The notes beneath the pieces are model-generated. The model was not told the origin of the DNA and made no database searches. It saw nothing but the letters and a program-made list of their open reading frames with translations. 64,000 nucleotides of DNA from an uncultured Prevotellaceae bacterium. GTDB lineage: Bacteria > Bacteroidota > Bacteroidia > Bacteroidales > Bacteroidaceae. The stretch's first letter is position 1, and each line of letters opens with the position of its first letter. This document shows, piece by piece, positions 1 through 8,524 of the stretch. The stretch lies in NCBI GenBank assembly GCA_902780025.1, contig CACZDV010000006.1, positions 29,339 to 93,338 of the forward strand. The letters are read 5' to 3'. Made by a program: the position numbers and the translations under genes.

Positions 1-12
1 AAATAAGCAGGC

Positions 13-1326
13 ATGAACGTGCTGGAGAAATTAGGCATTACAGAGCTGAACGAGATGCAGCAAGAGGCGGGCAACGCCATCCTGTGCGGTAAGCAGGATG
101 TAGTGGTGCTGTCGCCAACGGGGTCGGGCAAGACGCTGGCCTATCTGCTGCCGCTCGTTCAGTTGCTTGACGCCCGTCAGGACGATGTCCAGGCATTGGT
201 GATTGTCCCAGGCCGTGAATTAGCGTTGCAGTCAGACCGTGTGCTGAAGGACATGGGTAGCGGACTGCGTTCTGCCGCCTGCTATGGTGGACGCACGGCT
301 ATGGACGAGCACCGCAAACTGAAGGAAGTGCGTCCGCAGATCATCTTCGGCACCCCAGGTCGACTGAACGACCATCTTGACAAGGGGAACATCAGCCCTT
401 ATGGAGTCAGGTACCTGGTTATCGATGAGTTTGACAAGTGCCTTGAGATGGGGTTCCACGACGAGATGGCCCGTCTGCTGAAGAAGCTGCCAGGTGTCCG
501 TCGGCGTTTCCTGCTGTCGGCTACTGATACTGAGCAGATACCAGACTTCGTGCAGATGGGACGCACCCAGCGACTTGACTACCTGATGGAAGAGGAGCAG
601 GTGCCCGACCGTGTCGCCTTATATGAAGTGAAGAGCCCCGTCAAGGATAAGCTGGAAACGCTGAAGTCGCTGCTGTGCGAGTTGGGCGACCAGCAGAGCA
701 TTGTGTTCCTGAACTACCGTGACGCTGTAGAGCGTGTCGACGACTACCTGTGCCGTCAGGGGTTTGCCACCAGCGCCTTTCATGGCGGAATGGAGCAGAA
801 GCAGCGTGAGGACGCACTCTATAAGTTCTCCAACGGTTCGGCTAACATCTTTGTTTCTACCGATCTGGCCAGTCGTGGGCTCGACATCCCTGACATTCAG
901 AACATCATCCACTATCATCTGCCGCAGAACGAGCAGGAGCTGGTTCACCGCGTAGGCCGTACTGCCCGTTGGGACAAAGAGGGTAGGGCGTTCTTTATCG
1001 TCGGTCCCGAGGAAACGATGCCCGAGTTTATTGATGGCGAGGTGGAAGCGTATGACATTTCTCGTCCCTCCGTCCTCGTTCCTCCTTCCCCGAAGAATGC
1101 TACCCTCTACATCGGCAAAGGCAAGAAGGACAAGATATCGAAAGGCGACATCGCAGGCTTCCTCTGCAAGAAAGGCGGACTGGAGCCGGGCGAGATTGGA
1201 CGCATCGACGTGATGGACCGTTATGCCTATGCCGCCATCAGCCGTCCGAAGCTGCAGCAGGTGCTCCGACAGACGAAAGGAGAAAAGATAAAAGGCATAA
1301 AGACCGTAATAGAGCCAGTGAAATGA
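13..1326 (+). CDS. DEAD-box RNA helicase, DbpA-like
   Basis: ATP-dependent RNA helicase of 437 aa. An in-frame TAA at 4-6 fixes the ATG at 13 as the first possible start. Visible motifs: Q-motif glutamine near residue 17, motif I SPTGSGKT (34-41), PGREL (66-70, usually PTREL), TPGR (114-117), motif II DEFD (138-141), SAT (169-171) and HRVGRTAR near 315. The last ~75 residues, from TLYIGKGKKDKI onward, resemble the DbpA RNA-binding domain, which in known DbpA proteins targets 23S rRNA; a role in ribosome assembly is therefore inferred. Oddities are motif II reading DEFD instead of DEAD, and a proline/serine linker (SRPSVLVPPSP) encoded by a period-7 pyrimidine repeat at 1060-1094. A terminator follows at 1329-1361. 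Confidence 0.9.
   Translation: MNVLEKLGITELNEMQQEAGNAILCGKQDVVVLSPTGSGKTLAYLLPLVQLLDARQDDVQALVIVPGRELALQSDRVLKDMGSGLRSAACYGGRTAMDEHRKLKEVRPQIIFGTPGRLNDHLDKGNISPYGVRYLVIDEFDKCLEMGFHDEMARLLKKLPGVRRRFLLSATDTEQIPDFVQMGRTQRLDYLMEEEQVPDRVALYEVKSPVKDKLETLKSLLCELGDQQSIVFLNYRDAVERVDDYLCRQGFATSAFHGGMEQKQREDALYKFSNGSANIFVSTDLASRGLDIPDIQNIIHYHLPQNEQELVHRVGRTARWDKEGRAFFIVGPEETMPEFIDGEVEAYDISRPSVLVPPSPKNATLYIGKGKKDKISKGDIAGFLCKKGGLEPGEIGRIDVMDRYAYAAISRPKLQQVLRQTKGEKIKGIKTVIEPVK
1060..1094. repeat. Period-7 repeat inside the helicase gene
   Basis: Five heptamers (tctcgtc, cctccgt, cctcgtt, cctcctt, ccccgaa) run in frame between the helicase core and the RNA-binding domain. Nearly the same heptamers recur inside mfd at 7388-7422, where they encode the similar peptide ILVPPSS. 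Confidence 0.7.
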
Positions 1327-1328
1327 TA

Positions 1329-1372
1329 ACCCCGCTTGACAAAATGAAAGGAAAGTGGGGTATTTTGATTAA
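1329..1372 (+). terminator. Rho-independent terminator after the helicase
   Basis: A 9-bp stem, ACCCCGCTT (1329-1337) with AAGTGGGGT (1353-1361) including one G-U pair, has a 15-nt loop and is followed by an AT-rich tract (ATTTTGATTAATTTTT). It lies just past the helicase stop codon and before the serC promoter. Confidence 0.65.
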
Positions 1373-1386
1373 TTTTTGTTCAAATA

Positions 1387-1418
1387 TTTGCCCAATTCAA
1401 GAAAAAAGTGTAATTTCG
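1387..1418 (+). promoter_or_regulatory. serC promoter, Bacteroidetes type
   Basis: TTTG at 1387-1390, a 20-bp gap and TAATTTCG at 1411-1418, close to the Bacteroidetes consensus TTTG-N19/20-TAnnTTTG. The leader to the serC ATG is about 50 nt. Confidence 0.65.
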
Positions 1419-1476
1419 CGGCGCAATTCAGAAAATTGACGAAAATATATAAACCTTTTAATTGTAAACATTCAAA

Positions 1477-2544
1477 ATGAAGAAGTACAACTTTAACGCC
1501 GGTCCCTCGATGCTTCCCCGCGAAGTCATCGAAGCTACCGCCAAACAGTGTCTTGATTTCAACGGCTCAGGTCTCTCGCTGATGGAGATCAGCCACCGTG
1601 CAAAGGACTTCCAGCCCGTCGTCGACGAGGCAGTCGCTCTGGTTAAGGAGCTGCTGCAGGTGCCCGAGGGCTACTCAGTCATTTTCCTTGGTGGTGGTGC
1701 CTCTCTGGAGTTCTGCATGATTCCCTATAACTTCCTCATCAAGAAGGCCGCCTATCTGAATACGGGCGTCTGGGCCAAGAAGGCCATGAAGGAAGCCAAG
1801 CTTTTCGGTGAGGTGGTTGAGGTGGCTTCTTCTGCCGATGCCAACTATACCTTCATCCCCAAGAACTGGACTGTTCCCGCTGATGCTGACTACCTGCACA
1901 TCACGACCAACAATACCATCTATGGTACCGAGATTCGCAAGGACCTCGATGTCAACGTACCTCTGATTGCCGATATGTCGTCGGATATCATGAGCCGTCC
2001 TGTTGATGTCAGCAAGTACGATGCCATCTATGCCGGTGCCCAGAAGAACCTCGCTATGGCAGGTGTGACCATCATCATCCTGAAGGACGAGAAGCTGGGT
2101 CGTGCTCCCCGCGAGATCCCCACAATGCTCGACTACCGCACACACGTCGACAAGGGTTCTATGTTCAATACGCCTCCTGTGGTGCCCATCTACTGCGCCC
2201 TCGAGAACCTGCGCTGGATTAAGGCTCAGGGTGGTGTCGAGGCTATGGACAAGCTGGCCAAGCAGCGTGCTGAGATTGTATACGGCGAGATCGACCGCAA
2301 CAAGATGTTCGTAGGTACTGCTAAGGAAGAGGATCGTTCGCTGATGAACATCTGCTTCGTGATGGCCGACGAGTACAAGGAACTGGAGAAGGACTTCCTC
2401 GACTTCGCCGTTTCGAAGGGCATGGTTGGTGTCAAGGGTCACCGTTCAGTCGGCGGCTTCCGCGCCAGCTGCTACAACGCCCAGACCATCGAAGGCTGCA
2501 ACGCCCTCGTTGCCTGCATGAAGGAATTTGAGGCTAACCACTAA
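1477..2544 (+). CDS. serC: Phosphoserine aminotransferase
   Basis: PLP enzyme of serine synthesis (and usually of pyridoxine synthesis): transfers an amino group from glutamate to 3-phosphohydroxypyruvate. It is 355 aa, the usual length. The N-terminus [11 protein letters not shown] is the family signature, LGGGASLEF holds the phosphate-binding loop, and [12 protein letters not shown] carries the PLP lysine at K190. The end [14 protein letters not shown] is also typical. It lies 35 bp upstream of serA on the same strand, so the two probably form one transcript from the promoter at 1387-1418. Confidence 0.97.
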   Translation: MKKYNFNAGPSMLPREVIEATAKQCLDFNGSGLSLMEISHRAKDFQPVVDEAVALVKELLQVPEGYSVIFLGGGASLEFCMIPYNFLIKKAAYLNTGVWAKKAMKEAKLFGEVVEVASSADANYTFIPKNWTVPADADYLHITTNNTIYGTEIRKDLDVNVPLIADMSSDIMSRPVDVSKYDAIYAGAQKNLAMAGVTIIILKDEKLGRAPREIPTMLDYRTHVDKGSMFNTPPVVPIYCALENLRWIKAQGGVEAMDKLAKQRAEIVYGEIDRNKMFVGTAKEEDRSLMNICFVMADEYKELEKDFLDFAVSKGMVGVKGHRSVGGFRASCYNAQTIEGCNALVACMKEFEANH

Positions 2545-2579
2545 AAATTGAAATATTAAAGAATTGAATAATTGAAATT

Positions 2580-3497
2580 ATGAAGGTTCTTGTAGCAACA
2601 GAAAAACCGTTTGCAGCAGCCGCTGTGAATGGTATCAAAGCAGAAGTTGAGGCAGCTGGCAATGAGCTGGTGCTGCTGGAGAAATATACGGAGAAGGCAC
2701 AGTTGCTCGACGCCGTAAAGGATGCCGACGCCATGATTATCCGCTCTGACAAGGTCGATGCCGAAGTGCTCGACGCTGCCAAGCAGCTGAAGATTGTGGT
2801 TCGTGCTGGTGCTGGTTACGACAACATCGACCTCGCCGCCGCTACCGCTCACAACGTGGTGGCTGAGAATACGCCTGGTCAGAACGCCAACGCTGTGGCT
2901 GAGCTCGTCTTCGGTCTGCTGGTGATGGCCGTCCGCGGTTTCTATAATGGCAAGAGCGGCTCTGAACTGCTCGGCAAGAAGCTGGGTATCCTCGCCTTCG
3001 GTAACGTTGGTCGCAACGTGGCCCGCATCGCCAAGGGCTTTGGCATGGAGGTTTACGCCTACGATGCTTTCTGCCCCGCAGAGGTCATCGAGAAGGCTGG
3101 TGTCAAGGCCGTTGCCAATCAGGACGCGCTTTTCGAGACCTGCGACGTCGTGTCACTCCATATCCCTGCTACGCCTGAGACCAAGCAGAGCATCAACTAC
3201 GCCCTGGTAGGTAAGCTGAAGAAGGGCGGCATCCTCGTCAACACCGCCCGTAAGGAGGTCATCAACGAGCCCGAGCTGATTAAGCTGATGCAGGAGCGCG
3301 AGGACCTGAAGTTCGTTACCGATATCATGCCCGATGCCAACGACGAGTTCCTGAAGTTCGAGGGTCGTTACTTCTCGACACCTAAGAAGATGGGTGCCCA
3401 GACGGCTGAGGCCAATATCAACGCCGGTATTGCTGCTGCCAAGCAGATCAACGCCTTCTTCAAGGACGGCGACACGAAGTTCCAGGTGAACAAGTAA
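2580..3497 (+). CDS. serA: D-3-phosphoglycerate dehydrogenase, short form without ACT domain
   Basis: First enzyme of the phosphorylated serine pathway: oxidises 3-phosphoglycerate with NAD. At 305 aa it contains only the substrate- and NAD-binding domains (Rossmann loop near FGNVGR), so it lacks the C-terminal ACT domain that gives serine feedback in the ~410-aa E. coli enzyme. Where most D-2-hydroxyacid dehydrogenases have a catalytic histidine (TPHxG), this protein reads TPKKMGAQT, so lysine takes that place, as in the ACT-less type described from Entamoeba. It is co-transcribed with serC. In many Bacteroidales a DUF1015 gene follows directly; here that gene is at 34.75 kb. A perfect palindromic terminator follows. 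Confidence 0.93.
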   Translation: MKVLVATEKPFAAAAVNGIKAEVEAAGNELVLLEKYTEKAQLLDAVKDADAMIIRSDKVDAEVLDAAKQLKIVVRAGAGYDNIDLAAATAHNVVAENTPGQNANAVAELVFGLLVMAVRGFYNGKSGSELLGKKLGILAFGNVGRNVARIAKGFGMEVYAYDAFCPAEVIEKAGVKAVANQDALFETCDVVSLHIPATPETKQSINYALVGKLKKGGILVNTARKEVINEPELIKLMQEREDLKFVTDIMPDANDEFLKFEGRYFSTPKKMGAQTAEANINAGIAAAKQINAFFKDGDTKFQVNK

Positions 3498-3522
3498 ACC
3501 TATAGTTACGAGTTTATACATT

Positions 3523-3556
3523 AAGAGGGGTGTGACAGCTGTCACACCCCTCTTTT
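3523..3556. terminator. Perfect 32-bp palindrome, bidirectional terminator
   Basis: AAGAGGGGTGTGACAG (3523-3538) is followed at once by its exact reverse complement (3539-3554) and a T run. It sits between the convergent serA and glycosyltransferase genes and has A/T flanks suited to termination on both strands. Confidence 0.85.
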
Positions 3557-3576
3557 CTTTGTTGTTGTTTCTGGAA

Positions 3577-4326
3577 TTACTCTATGATGGCAGGATACTT
3601 GCGCGTCCATCCGTCCCAGCGCAGACGCATGACACCGAAGAATGCCTCGCCGAAGATACCACCCGACATCTTGCTGGTGCCCTCGCGACGGTTGACGAAG
3701 ATGACGGGCACTTCCTTGATCTTAAAGCCAATCTTGTAGGCGGTGAATTTCATCTCAATCTGGAAGGCGTAGCCCTTGAAGCGTATCTTGTCGAGCTCGA
3801 TGGTCTTCAGTACGCGACGCTTGTAGCACTTGAAGCCGGCAGTGGTGTCGTGAACCTTGAAACCTGTCACCATGCGGACGTACTTGGAGGCGAAGTAGGA
3901 CATGAGTACACGACCGATGGGCCAGTTTACGACGTTGACACCGCTGACATAGCGGCTGCCGATGGCTACGTCGTAGCCATCGTCGTGGCAGGCGGCATAG
4001 AGTCGTGGCAGGTCGTTGGGGTCGTGGCTGAAGTCGGCATCCATCTCGAAGATATAGCCGTAGTCGCGTTCCAGCGCCCACTTGAAGCCAGCAATGTAGG
4101 CCGTTCCCAATCCCAGCTTACCGCTGCGCTCGACCAGGAACAGGCGATCGCCGAACTCGTCAGCCATCAGCCGCTTCACAATCTGTGCCGTGCCGTCAGG
4201 CGAGCCGTCGTCGATGACCAAGATGTGGAAACACTTATCCAGACCGAAGACGGCCCGGATGATTTTCTCCATGTTCTCCTTCTCATTATAAGTAGGAATA
4301 ATTACAATACTGTCGCTTTCGTGCAT
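3577..4326 (-). CDS. Polyprenol-phosphate mannosyl/glucosyltransferase, DPM1-like GT2
   Basis: GT-A fold glycosyltransferase of family 2, most like dolichol-/polyprenol-phosphate mannose synthases: moves a sugar from a nucleotide donor to a lipid phosphate at the inner membrane. Seen: IIPTYNEKENM at the N-terminus, acidic metal-binding segment MDADFSHDPNDLP, then GSRYVSG and a family-typical C-terminus; no membrane segment. I place the start at the ATG at 4324-4326 (249 aa, MHESDSIVI). A longer reading from a TTG at 4347 would begin inside the promoter -7 box (4345-4352). Sugar and lipid specificity cannot be read from the sequence. Confidence 0.85.
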   Translation of the reverse strand: MHESDSIVIIPTYNEKENMEKIIRAVFGLDKCFHILVIDDGSPDGTAQIVKRLMADEFGDRLFLVERSGKLGLGTAYIAGFKWALERDYGYIFEMDADFSHDPNDLPRLYAACHDDGYDVAIGSRYVSGVNVVNWPIGRVLMSYFASKYVRMVTGFKVHDTTAGFKCYKRRVLKTIELDKIRFKGYAFQIEMKFTAYKIGFKIKEVPVIFVNRREGTSKMSGGIFGEAFFGVMRLRWDGWTRKYPAIIE

Positions 4327-4344
4327 ATTCTGTTGAATTTGGTG

Positions 4345-4352
4345 CAAAGGTA
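4345..4352 (-). promoter_or_regulatory. -7 box of glycosyltransferase promoter
   Basis: CAAAGGTA on the plus strand is TACCTTTG on the minus strand. It lies 18 nt before the chosen ATG, so the leader would be only about 10-15 nt. Confidence 0.6.
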
Positions 4353-4360
4353 CGAAAAAA

Positions 4361-4406
4361 AAGTGAAAAGTGAAAAGTGAAAGGTGAAAAGTGAAAGAGA
4401 AAAGAG
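4361..4406. repeat. Period-7 repeat (GTGAAAA)n
   Basis: About six imperfect copies of gtgaaaa/gtgaaag between the divergent glycosyltransferase and mfd promoters. It is one of several heptamer arrays in the window and could affect spacing of the two promoters. Confidence 0.7.
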
Positions 4407-4416
4407 ATTTTTTTTG

Positions 4417-4424
4417 TAATTTTG
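4417..4424 (+). promoter_or_regulatory. -7 box of mfd promoter
   Basis: TAATTTTG lies 14 nt before the mfd ATG, implying a very short leader. The -33 position falls in the heptamer repeat and shows no clear TTTG. Confidence 0.55.
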
Positions 4425-4438
4425 CATCGCGTTAAGCA

Positions 4439-7400
4439 ATGAACATACAGGAATTAAGCAAGCAGTATGCCAGCAGACCGCAAGTAGCGGCGTTGGCAAA
4501 GGCCATAGGAAAAACGGGGGAACGCCGTATTTTCCTTAGTGGTTTGTTGGCCTCATCGGCCCCGTTGTTGTTCAGCAGTCTGGCTGAACGTTGTCAGTCC
4601 ACCATTCTCTTTATCCTTCAGGATGCTGAGGAAGCCGGGTATTTCTATCATGACCTGACGCAGCTCATGGGCAGCGACCATGTACTGTTCTTCCCGTCGA
4701 GCTACAGGCGGTCAGTAAAGTATGCCCAGCGCGACCCTGCCAACGAGATATTAAGGACTGAGGTGCTGGCTTCTATATCCCCTAAGTCAGGGAGCCTCTA
4801 CATCGTCAGCTATCCTGAGGCGGTGGCCGAGATGGTGGTGACGAAGAAGAGGCTGGACAGCCGGACGCTGACGCTGACGACGGGCCAGACCATCAGCACG
4901 GTGACGATAGAGCAGACGCTGCAGGAGTTTGGCTTCCGCGAGGTGGACTACGTCTATGAGCCTGGGCAGTATGCCCTGCGCGGCAGTATCCTCGACGTAT
5001 TCAGCTATAGCAGCGAGTTCCCGTTCCGTATCGACTTCTTCGGCGACGAGATAGACAGCATCCGCACGTTCGAGGTGGAAGACCAGCTATCAAAGGAACG
5101 TCGTGAACGGGCGGACATCGTGCCGGAGCTGGCTGGACTGGTGGAGGACAAGGAGTCGTTCTTCAAGTTCCTGCCTGATGAGACCATTCTGGCTGTGAAG
5201 AACTATGACTACATCGCTGAGACCATCGAGCGCACTTATCAGGACGGTTTCTCGCAGCAGGCTGTGATGGAACGCATGGAGGAGGCTGAGACGGAGATGG
5301 AGCAGAAGGCCGTTGAGGAACAGTTGCGCCGCGAGTGCCAGCTCATCAATGGTGCGACGTTCCGTGCCGACAGCGAGCATTTCCGCCAGCTTGTCATCTC
5401 TCCCTCCACGCTCCACACGCCACCCTCCACCAAAATCGAGTTCAATATCTCGGCACAGCCGTTGTTCCACAAGAACTTCGAACTGCTGGAAAAGACGCTG
5501 GAGGACTACGTGCTGAAGGGCTATCAGCTCTTCATCCTGGCCGACAGCCAGAAGCAGCAGGAGCGACTGAAGGAGATATTAAGCCGGGAGGCCTTCATCC
5601 CCGTCGATAAGACGCTGCACGAGGGATTCATCGACCACGATGCCCGTGCCTGTCTGCTGACTGACCACCAGATATTCGACCGCTTCCATAAGTACAACCT
5701 GAAGAGCGACAAGGCCCGAACGGGCAAGGTGGCACTAACGCTGAAGGAGATACAGCAGTTCGAGATTGGCGACTATGTCGTTCACGTAGACCACGGTATC
5801 GGTAAGTTCGGGGGATTGGTGCGTATGCCAGTTACCTCCCCTATGGGGGGAGGCCGGGAGGGGGCCTATCAGGAGATGATCAAGATAACCTATCAGCGAG
5901 GCGACAGCATCTACGTCAGTATCCATTCGCTCTACAAGGTGTCGAAATACAAGTCGCAGGACGGTGGTGAGGCTCCCCGCCTGTCAACATTAGGTACCGG
6001 CCAGTGGGAACGGCTGAAGGAGCGCACGAAGAAGCACATCAAGGACATTGCCCGCGACCTCATCAAACTATACGCCAAGCGTCGTAAGGAGAAGGGCTTT
6101 GCCTTCAGCCACGACAGCTACCTGCAGCACGAGCTCGAGGCCTCGTTCCTCTATGAGGACACTCCCGACCAACTGAAGGCCACACAGGACGTGAAGGCCG
6201 ACATGGAAATGGCGCGCCCCATGGACCGTCTGGTATGCGGCGACGTGGGCTTCGGCAAGACCGAGGTGGCCGTACGTGCGGCGTTCAAGGCGGCCTGCGA
6301 CGGCAAACAGGTGGCGGTATTGGTGCCGACGACGGTGCTGGCCTATCAGCACTTTCACACCTTCAGCAGCCGACTGAAGGACATGCCCGTTCGTGTGGAC
6401 TACCTGACGCGAGCCCGCAGCACCAAGCAGACGACCGCCCTGCTGAAAGACCTGGAGGCCGGCAAGATAGATATATTAATAGGTACGCACAAGCTGATAG
6501 GCAAGACGGTGAAGTTCCACGACCTGGGCCTGCTCATCATCGACGAGGAGCAGAAGTTCGGTGTGGCTACGAAGGAAAAGCTGCGCCAGATGAAGTCGAA
6601 CGTCGATACGCTGACGATGTCGGCAACGCCCATCCCGCGAACCCTGCAGTTCTCGTTGGTAGGAGCCCGCGACCTCAGCGTCATCCAGACCCCGCCTCCC
6701 AACCGCTATCCCATCCAGACGGAGATTCACACCTTTGGTGCTGAGATTATAGCTGATGCCATCAACTTCGAGATGTCACGCAATGGTCAAGTCTATTTTG
6801 TCAACAACCGTATCTCAGACCTGACCCGCATTGCCGAGATGATACATACCTACGTTCCCGATGCGAGGGTGGCCATCGGTCACGGACAGATGAAGCCCGA
6901 GGAACTGGAACAGATTATCCTCGACTTCTCCAACTACGACTACGACGTGCTGCTGTCCACCACCATCGTGGAGAACGGTATCGACATTCCCAATGCCAAC
7001 ACCATCATCATCAATGCTGCCCAGAACTTCGGACTCTCAGACCTGCACCAGATGCGCGGTCGTGTGGGCCGTGGCAACCGCAAGGCATTCTGCTACCTGT
7101 TGGCACCGCCCTTGTCCGTGCTTCCCACCGAGAGCCGCCGCCGTTTGGAGGCACTCGAGAACTTCAGCGACCTGGGCAGCGGTATCAACATCGCTATGCA
7201 GGACCTCGACATCCGAGGCGCCGGCAACCTGCTCGGCTCCGAGCAGTCGGGCTTTATCAGCGACTTGGGCTACGAGACCTACCAGAAGATTCTGAACGAG
7301 GCGATGGCGGAGCTGAGGAATGAAACTGATTTTTCGAGGAACGAGGAAGGAGAAAGGAGGAAGGAGAATACATCGGGAAAAGGCAAATCTCGTTCATCGA

Positions 7401-7894
7401 TCCTCGTTCCTCCTTCCTCGGATTGGGTTGCCGACTGCACCCTCGAAAGCGACCTGGAGATGTACTTCCCTGACCAGTACGTGCCCAGCGACTCGGAGCG
7501 TATGCTGCTCTACCGTGAACTGGACAACATACGCAACGCTCAGGAACTGGAAGCCTACCGTCAGCGGCTTACCGACCGTTTTGGCACCATTCCTGATGTG
7601 GGTGAGGAACTGATAAGCGTCGTTCCCCTTCGACATTATGGTAAGAAGCTCGGTTGCGAGAAAATCATGCTGAAGCAGGACCGCATGTTCCTTTATTTTG
7701 TCAGCAATCCTGACAGTCCCTATTACCAAAGTGAGGCTTTCGGCAGAGTACTTGATTATGTCGGAAATAACGTCCGACGCTGTAACCTACGCGAACAGAA
7801 TGGTAAGCGTTCGATGGTCATAACTGATGTCTCTACGGTGAAAGAAGCCCTGCAAGTAGTGAGAAATATCATTGATACAGAGAAAAATACCTGA
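4439..7894 (+). CDS. mfd: Transcription-repair coupling factor
   Basis: Large translocase (1151 aa) that removes stalled RNA polymerase from DNA lesions and recruits UvrA. Order: UvrB-like N-terminal region (~1-340), CarD-like polymerase-interaction domain from ~436 (EIGDYVVHVDHGIGKFGG), helicase with Walker A GDVGFGKTE near 600 and DEEQ near 701, second RecA domain, and the C-terminal TRCF domain. Three low-complexity insertions interrupt the conserved sequence without breaking the frame: a proline-rich period-7 stretch (5400-5434), a GC-rich palindrome (5835-5853, read as TSPMGGGREG) and a paired purine/pyrimidine period-7 insert (7336-7422, ~29 residues). All are at probable surface loops or linkers. 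Short leader from the promoter at 4417. Confidence 0.95.
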   Translation: MNIQELSKQYASRPQVAALAKAIGKTGERRIFLSGLLASSAPLLFSSLAERCQSTILFILQDAEEAGYFYHDLTQLMGSDHVLFFPSSYRRSVKYAQRDPANEILRTEVLASISPKSGSLYIVSYPEAVAEMVVTKKRLDSRTLTLTTGQTISTVTIEQTLQEFGFREVDYVYEPGQYALRGSILDVFSYSSEFPFRIDFFGDEIDSIRTFEVEDQLSKERRERADIVPELAGLVEDKESFFKFLPDETILAVKNYDYIAETIERTYQDGFSQQAVMERMEEAETEMEQKAVEEQLRRECQLINGATFRADSEHFRQLVISPSTLHTPPSTKIEFNISAQPLFHKNFELLEKTLEDYVLKGYQLFILADSQKQQERLKEILSREAFIPVDKTLHEGFIDHDARACLLTDHQIFDRFHKYNLKSDKARTGKVALTLKEIQQFEIGDYVVHVDHGIGKFGGLVRMPVTSPMGGGREGAYQEMIKITYQRGDSIYVSIHSLYKVSKYKSQDGGEAPRLSTLGTGQWERLKERTKKHIKDIARDLIKLYAKRRKEKGFAFSHDSYLQHELEASFLYEDTPDQLKATQDVKADMEMARPMDRLVCGDVGFGKTEVAVRAAFKAACDGKQVAVLVPTTVLAYQHFHTFSSRLKDMPVRVDYLTRARSTKQTTALLKDLEAGKIDILIGTHKLIGKTVKFHDLGLLIIDEEQKFGVATKEKLRQMKSNVDTLTMSATPIPRTLQFSLVGARDLSVIQTPPPNRYPIQTEIHTFGAEIIADAINFEMSRNGQVYFVNNRISDLTRIAEMIHTYVPDARVAIGHGQMKPEELEQIILDFSNYDYDVLLSTTIVENGIDIPNANTIIINAAQNFGLSDLHQMRGRVGRGNRKAFCYLLAPPLSVLPTESRRRLEALENFSDLGSGINIAMQDLDIRGAGNLLGSEQSGFISDLGYETYQKILNEAMAELRNETDFSRNEEGERRKENTSGKGKSRSSILVPPSSDWVADCTLESDLEMYFPDQYVPSDSERMLLYRELDNIRNAQELEAYRQRLTDRFGTIPDVGEELISVVPLRHYGKKLGCEKIMLKQDRMFLYFVSNPDSPYYQSEAFGRVLDYVGNNVRRCNLREQNGKRSMVITDVSTVKEALQVVRNIIDTEKNT
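5400..5434. repeat. Period-7 insert 1 in mfd
   Basis: Heptamers ctccctc, cacgctc, cacacgc, caccctc, caccaaa, coding for SPSTLHTPPST in a linker of Mfd. Confidence 0.6.
5835..5853. repeat. GC-rich palindrome inserted in mfd
   Basis: CCTCCCC (5835-5841), 5 bp, GGGGAGG (5847-5853). It is translated in frame as part of TSPMGGGREG inside the polymerase-interaction domain. A similar palindromic insert is in the secreted protein at 44819-46396. Confidence 0.6.
7336..7422. repeat. Paired period-7 inverted insert in mfd
   Basis: Five purine heptamers (gaggaac, gaggaag, gagaaag, gaggaag, gagaata; 7336-7370) and five pyrimidine heptamers (tctcgtt, catcgat, cctcgtt, cctcctt, cctcgga; 7388-7422) flank a 17-bp spacer. 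The arms share an exact 11-bp inverted match (AGGAACGAGGA with TCCTCGTTCCT), so the insert could fold as a hairpin while keeping the frame open. Confidence 0.7.
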
Positions 7895-7923
7895 TTTTAT
7901 TTGGAATTGTCAAATATTAATCG

Positions 7924-7931
7924 TATCTTTG
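7924..7931 (+). promoter_or_regulatory. -7 box before the beta-barrel gene
   Basis: TATCTTTG, 41 nt before the ATG at 7973, just after the mfd stop. The upstream TTG-rich stretch near 7902-7909 may serve as the -33 element. Confidence 0.55.
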
Positions 7932-7972
7932 CGGCGATAAGTTCTTTTACTAACTCTTAAAAACGTCAAACT

Positions 7973-8524
7973 ATGAAGAAATTATTGTTAGCAGCAGTAG
8001 CTCTGATGGCTACGATGAGTGTGAACGCACAGCAGATGTTCTTGAAGCCCATGGTTGGTGGAACGTTGACAACTATTACTGGTGATCATTCCGATGACAA
8101 CAAGATGAAGGTTGGCCTTGTGGCCGGTGCTGAGTTCGGTTATAACGTCACGGAGCAGATTGCAGTGACAGCTGGTCTGTTGTATTCGATGCAGGGTAGT
8201 GCTATCAAGGATGTTGACGACAACCTGAACATGGACTATCTCAACATTCCTATTACGTTTAACTACTATGTAATTCCTGGTTTGGCTATCAAGGCAGGTG
8301 TTCAGCCTGGTATTCTGACCAGAGCAAAGTATGGTGACTATGACTATAAGGACTCTTTTAAGTCGCTTGATATCTCTATTCCATTGGGAGCTTCCTATGA
8401 GTTCGACGACTTCGTTATTGATGCCCGTTACAACCTCGGTGTTTCGAATATTAACGACAAGGGTAGCCATACGAACAAGAACAGCGTCATCATGCTGACC
8501 TTGGGCTACAAGATTCCGTTCTAA
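7973..8524 (+). CDS. Small outer-membrane beta-barrel protein
   Basis: 183 aa with a clear signal peptide (cut after VNA near residue 19). The rest alternates polar and apolar residues in short strands separated by turns (GLVAGAEFGYNV, VIDARYNLGVSNI, IMLTLGYKIPF), as in 8-strand outer-membrane barrels of the PorT/OmpW-like type. The final residues LGYKIPF end in an aromatic residue, as in many outer-membrane barrels. It has its own promoter. The stop overlaps by 4 bp the stop of the convergent NusG-like gene. Specific function unknown. Confidence 0.75.
   Translation: MKKLLLAAVALMATMSVNAQQMFLKPMVGGTLTTITGDHSDDNKMKVGLVAGAEFGYNVTEQIAVTAGLLYSMQGSAIKDVDDNLNMDYLNIPITFNYYVIPGLAIKAGVQPGILTRAKYGDYDYKDSFKSLDISIPLGASYEFDDFVIDARYNLGVSNINDKGSHTNKNSVIMLTLGYKIPF

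Noticed and set aside
3532-4380. 282-aa frame antisense to the glycosyltransferase
   Set aside because: Starts inside a terminator palindrome and mirrors a well-supported gene.
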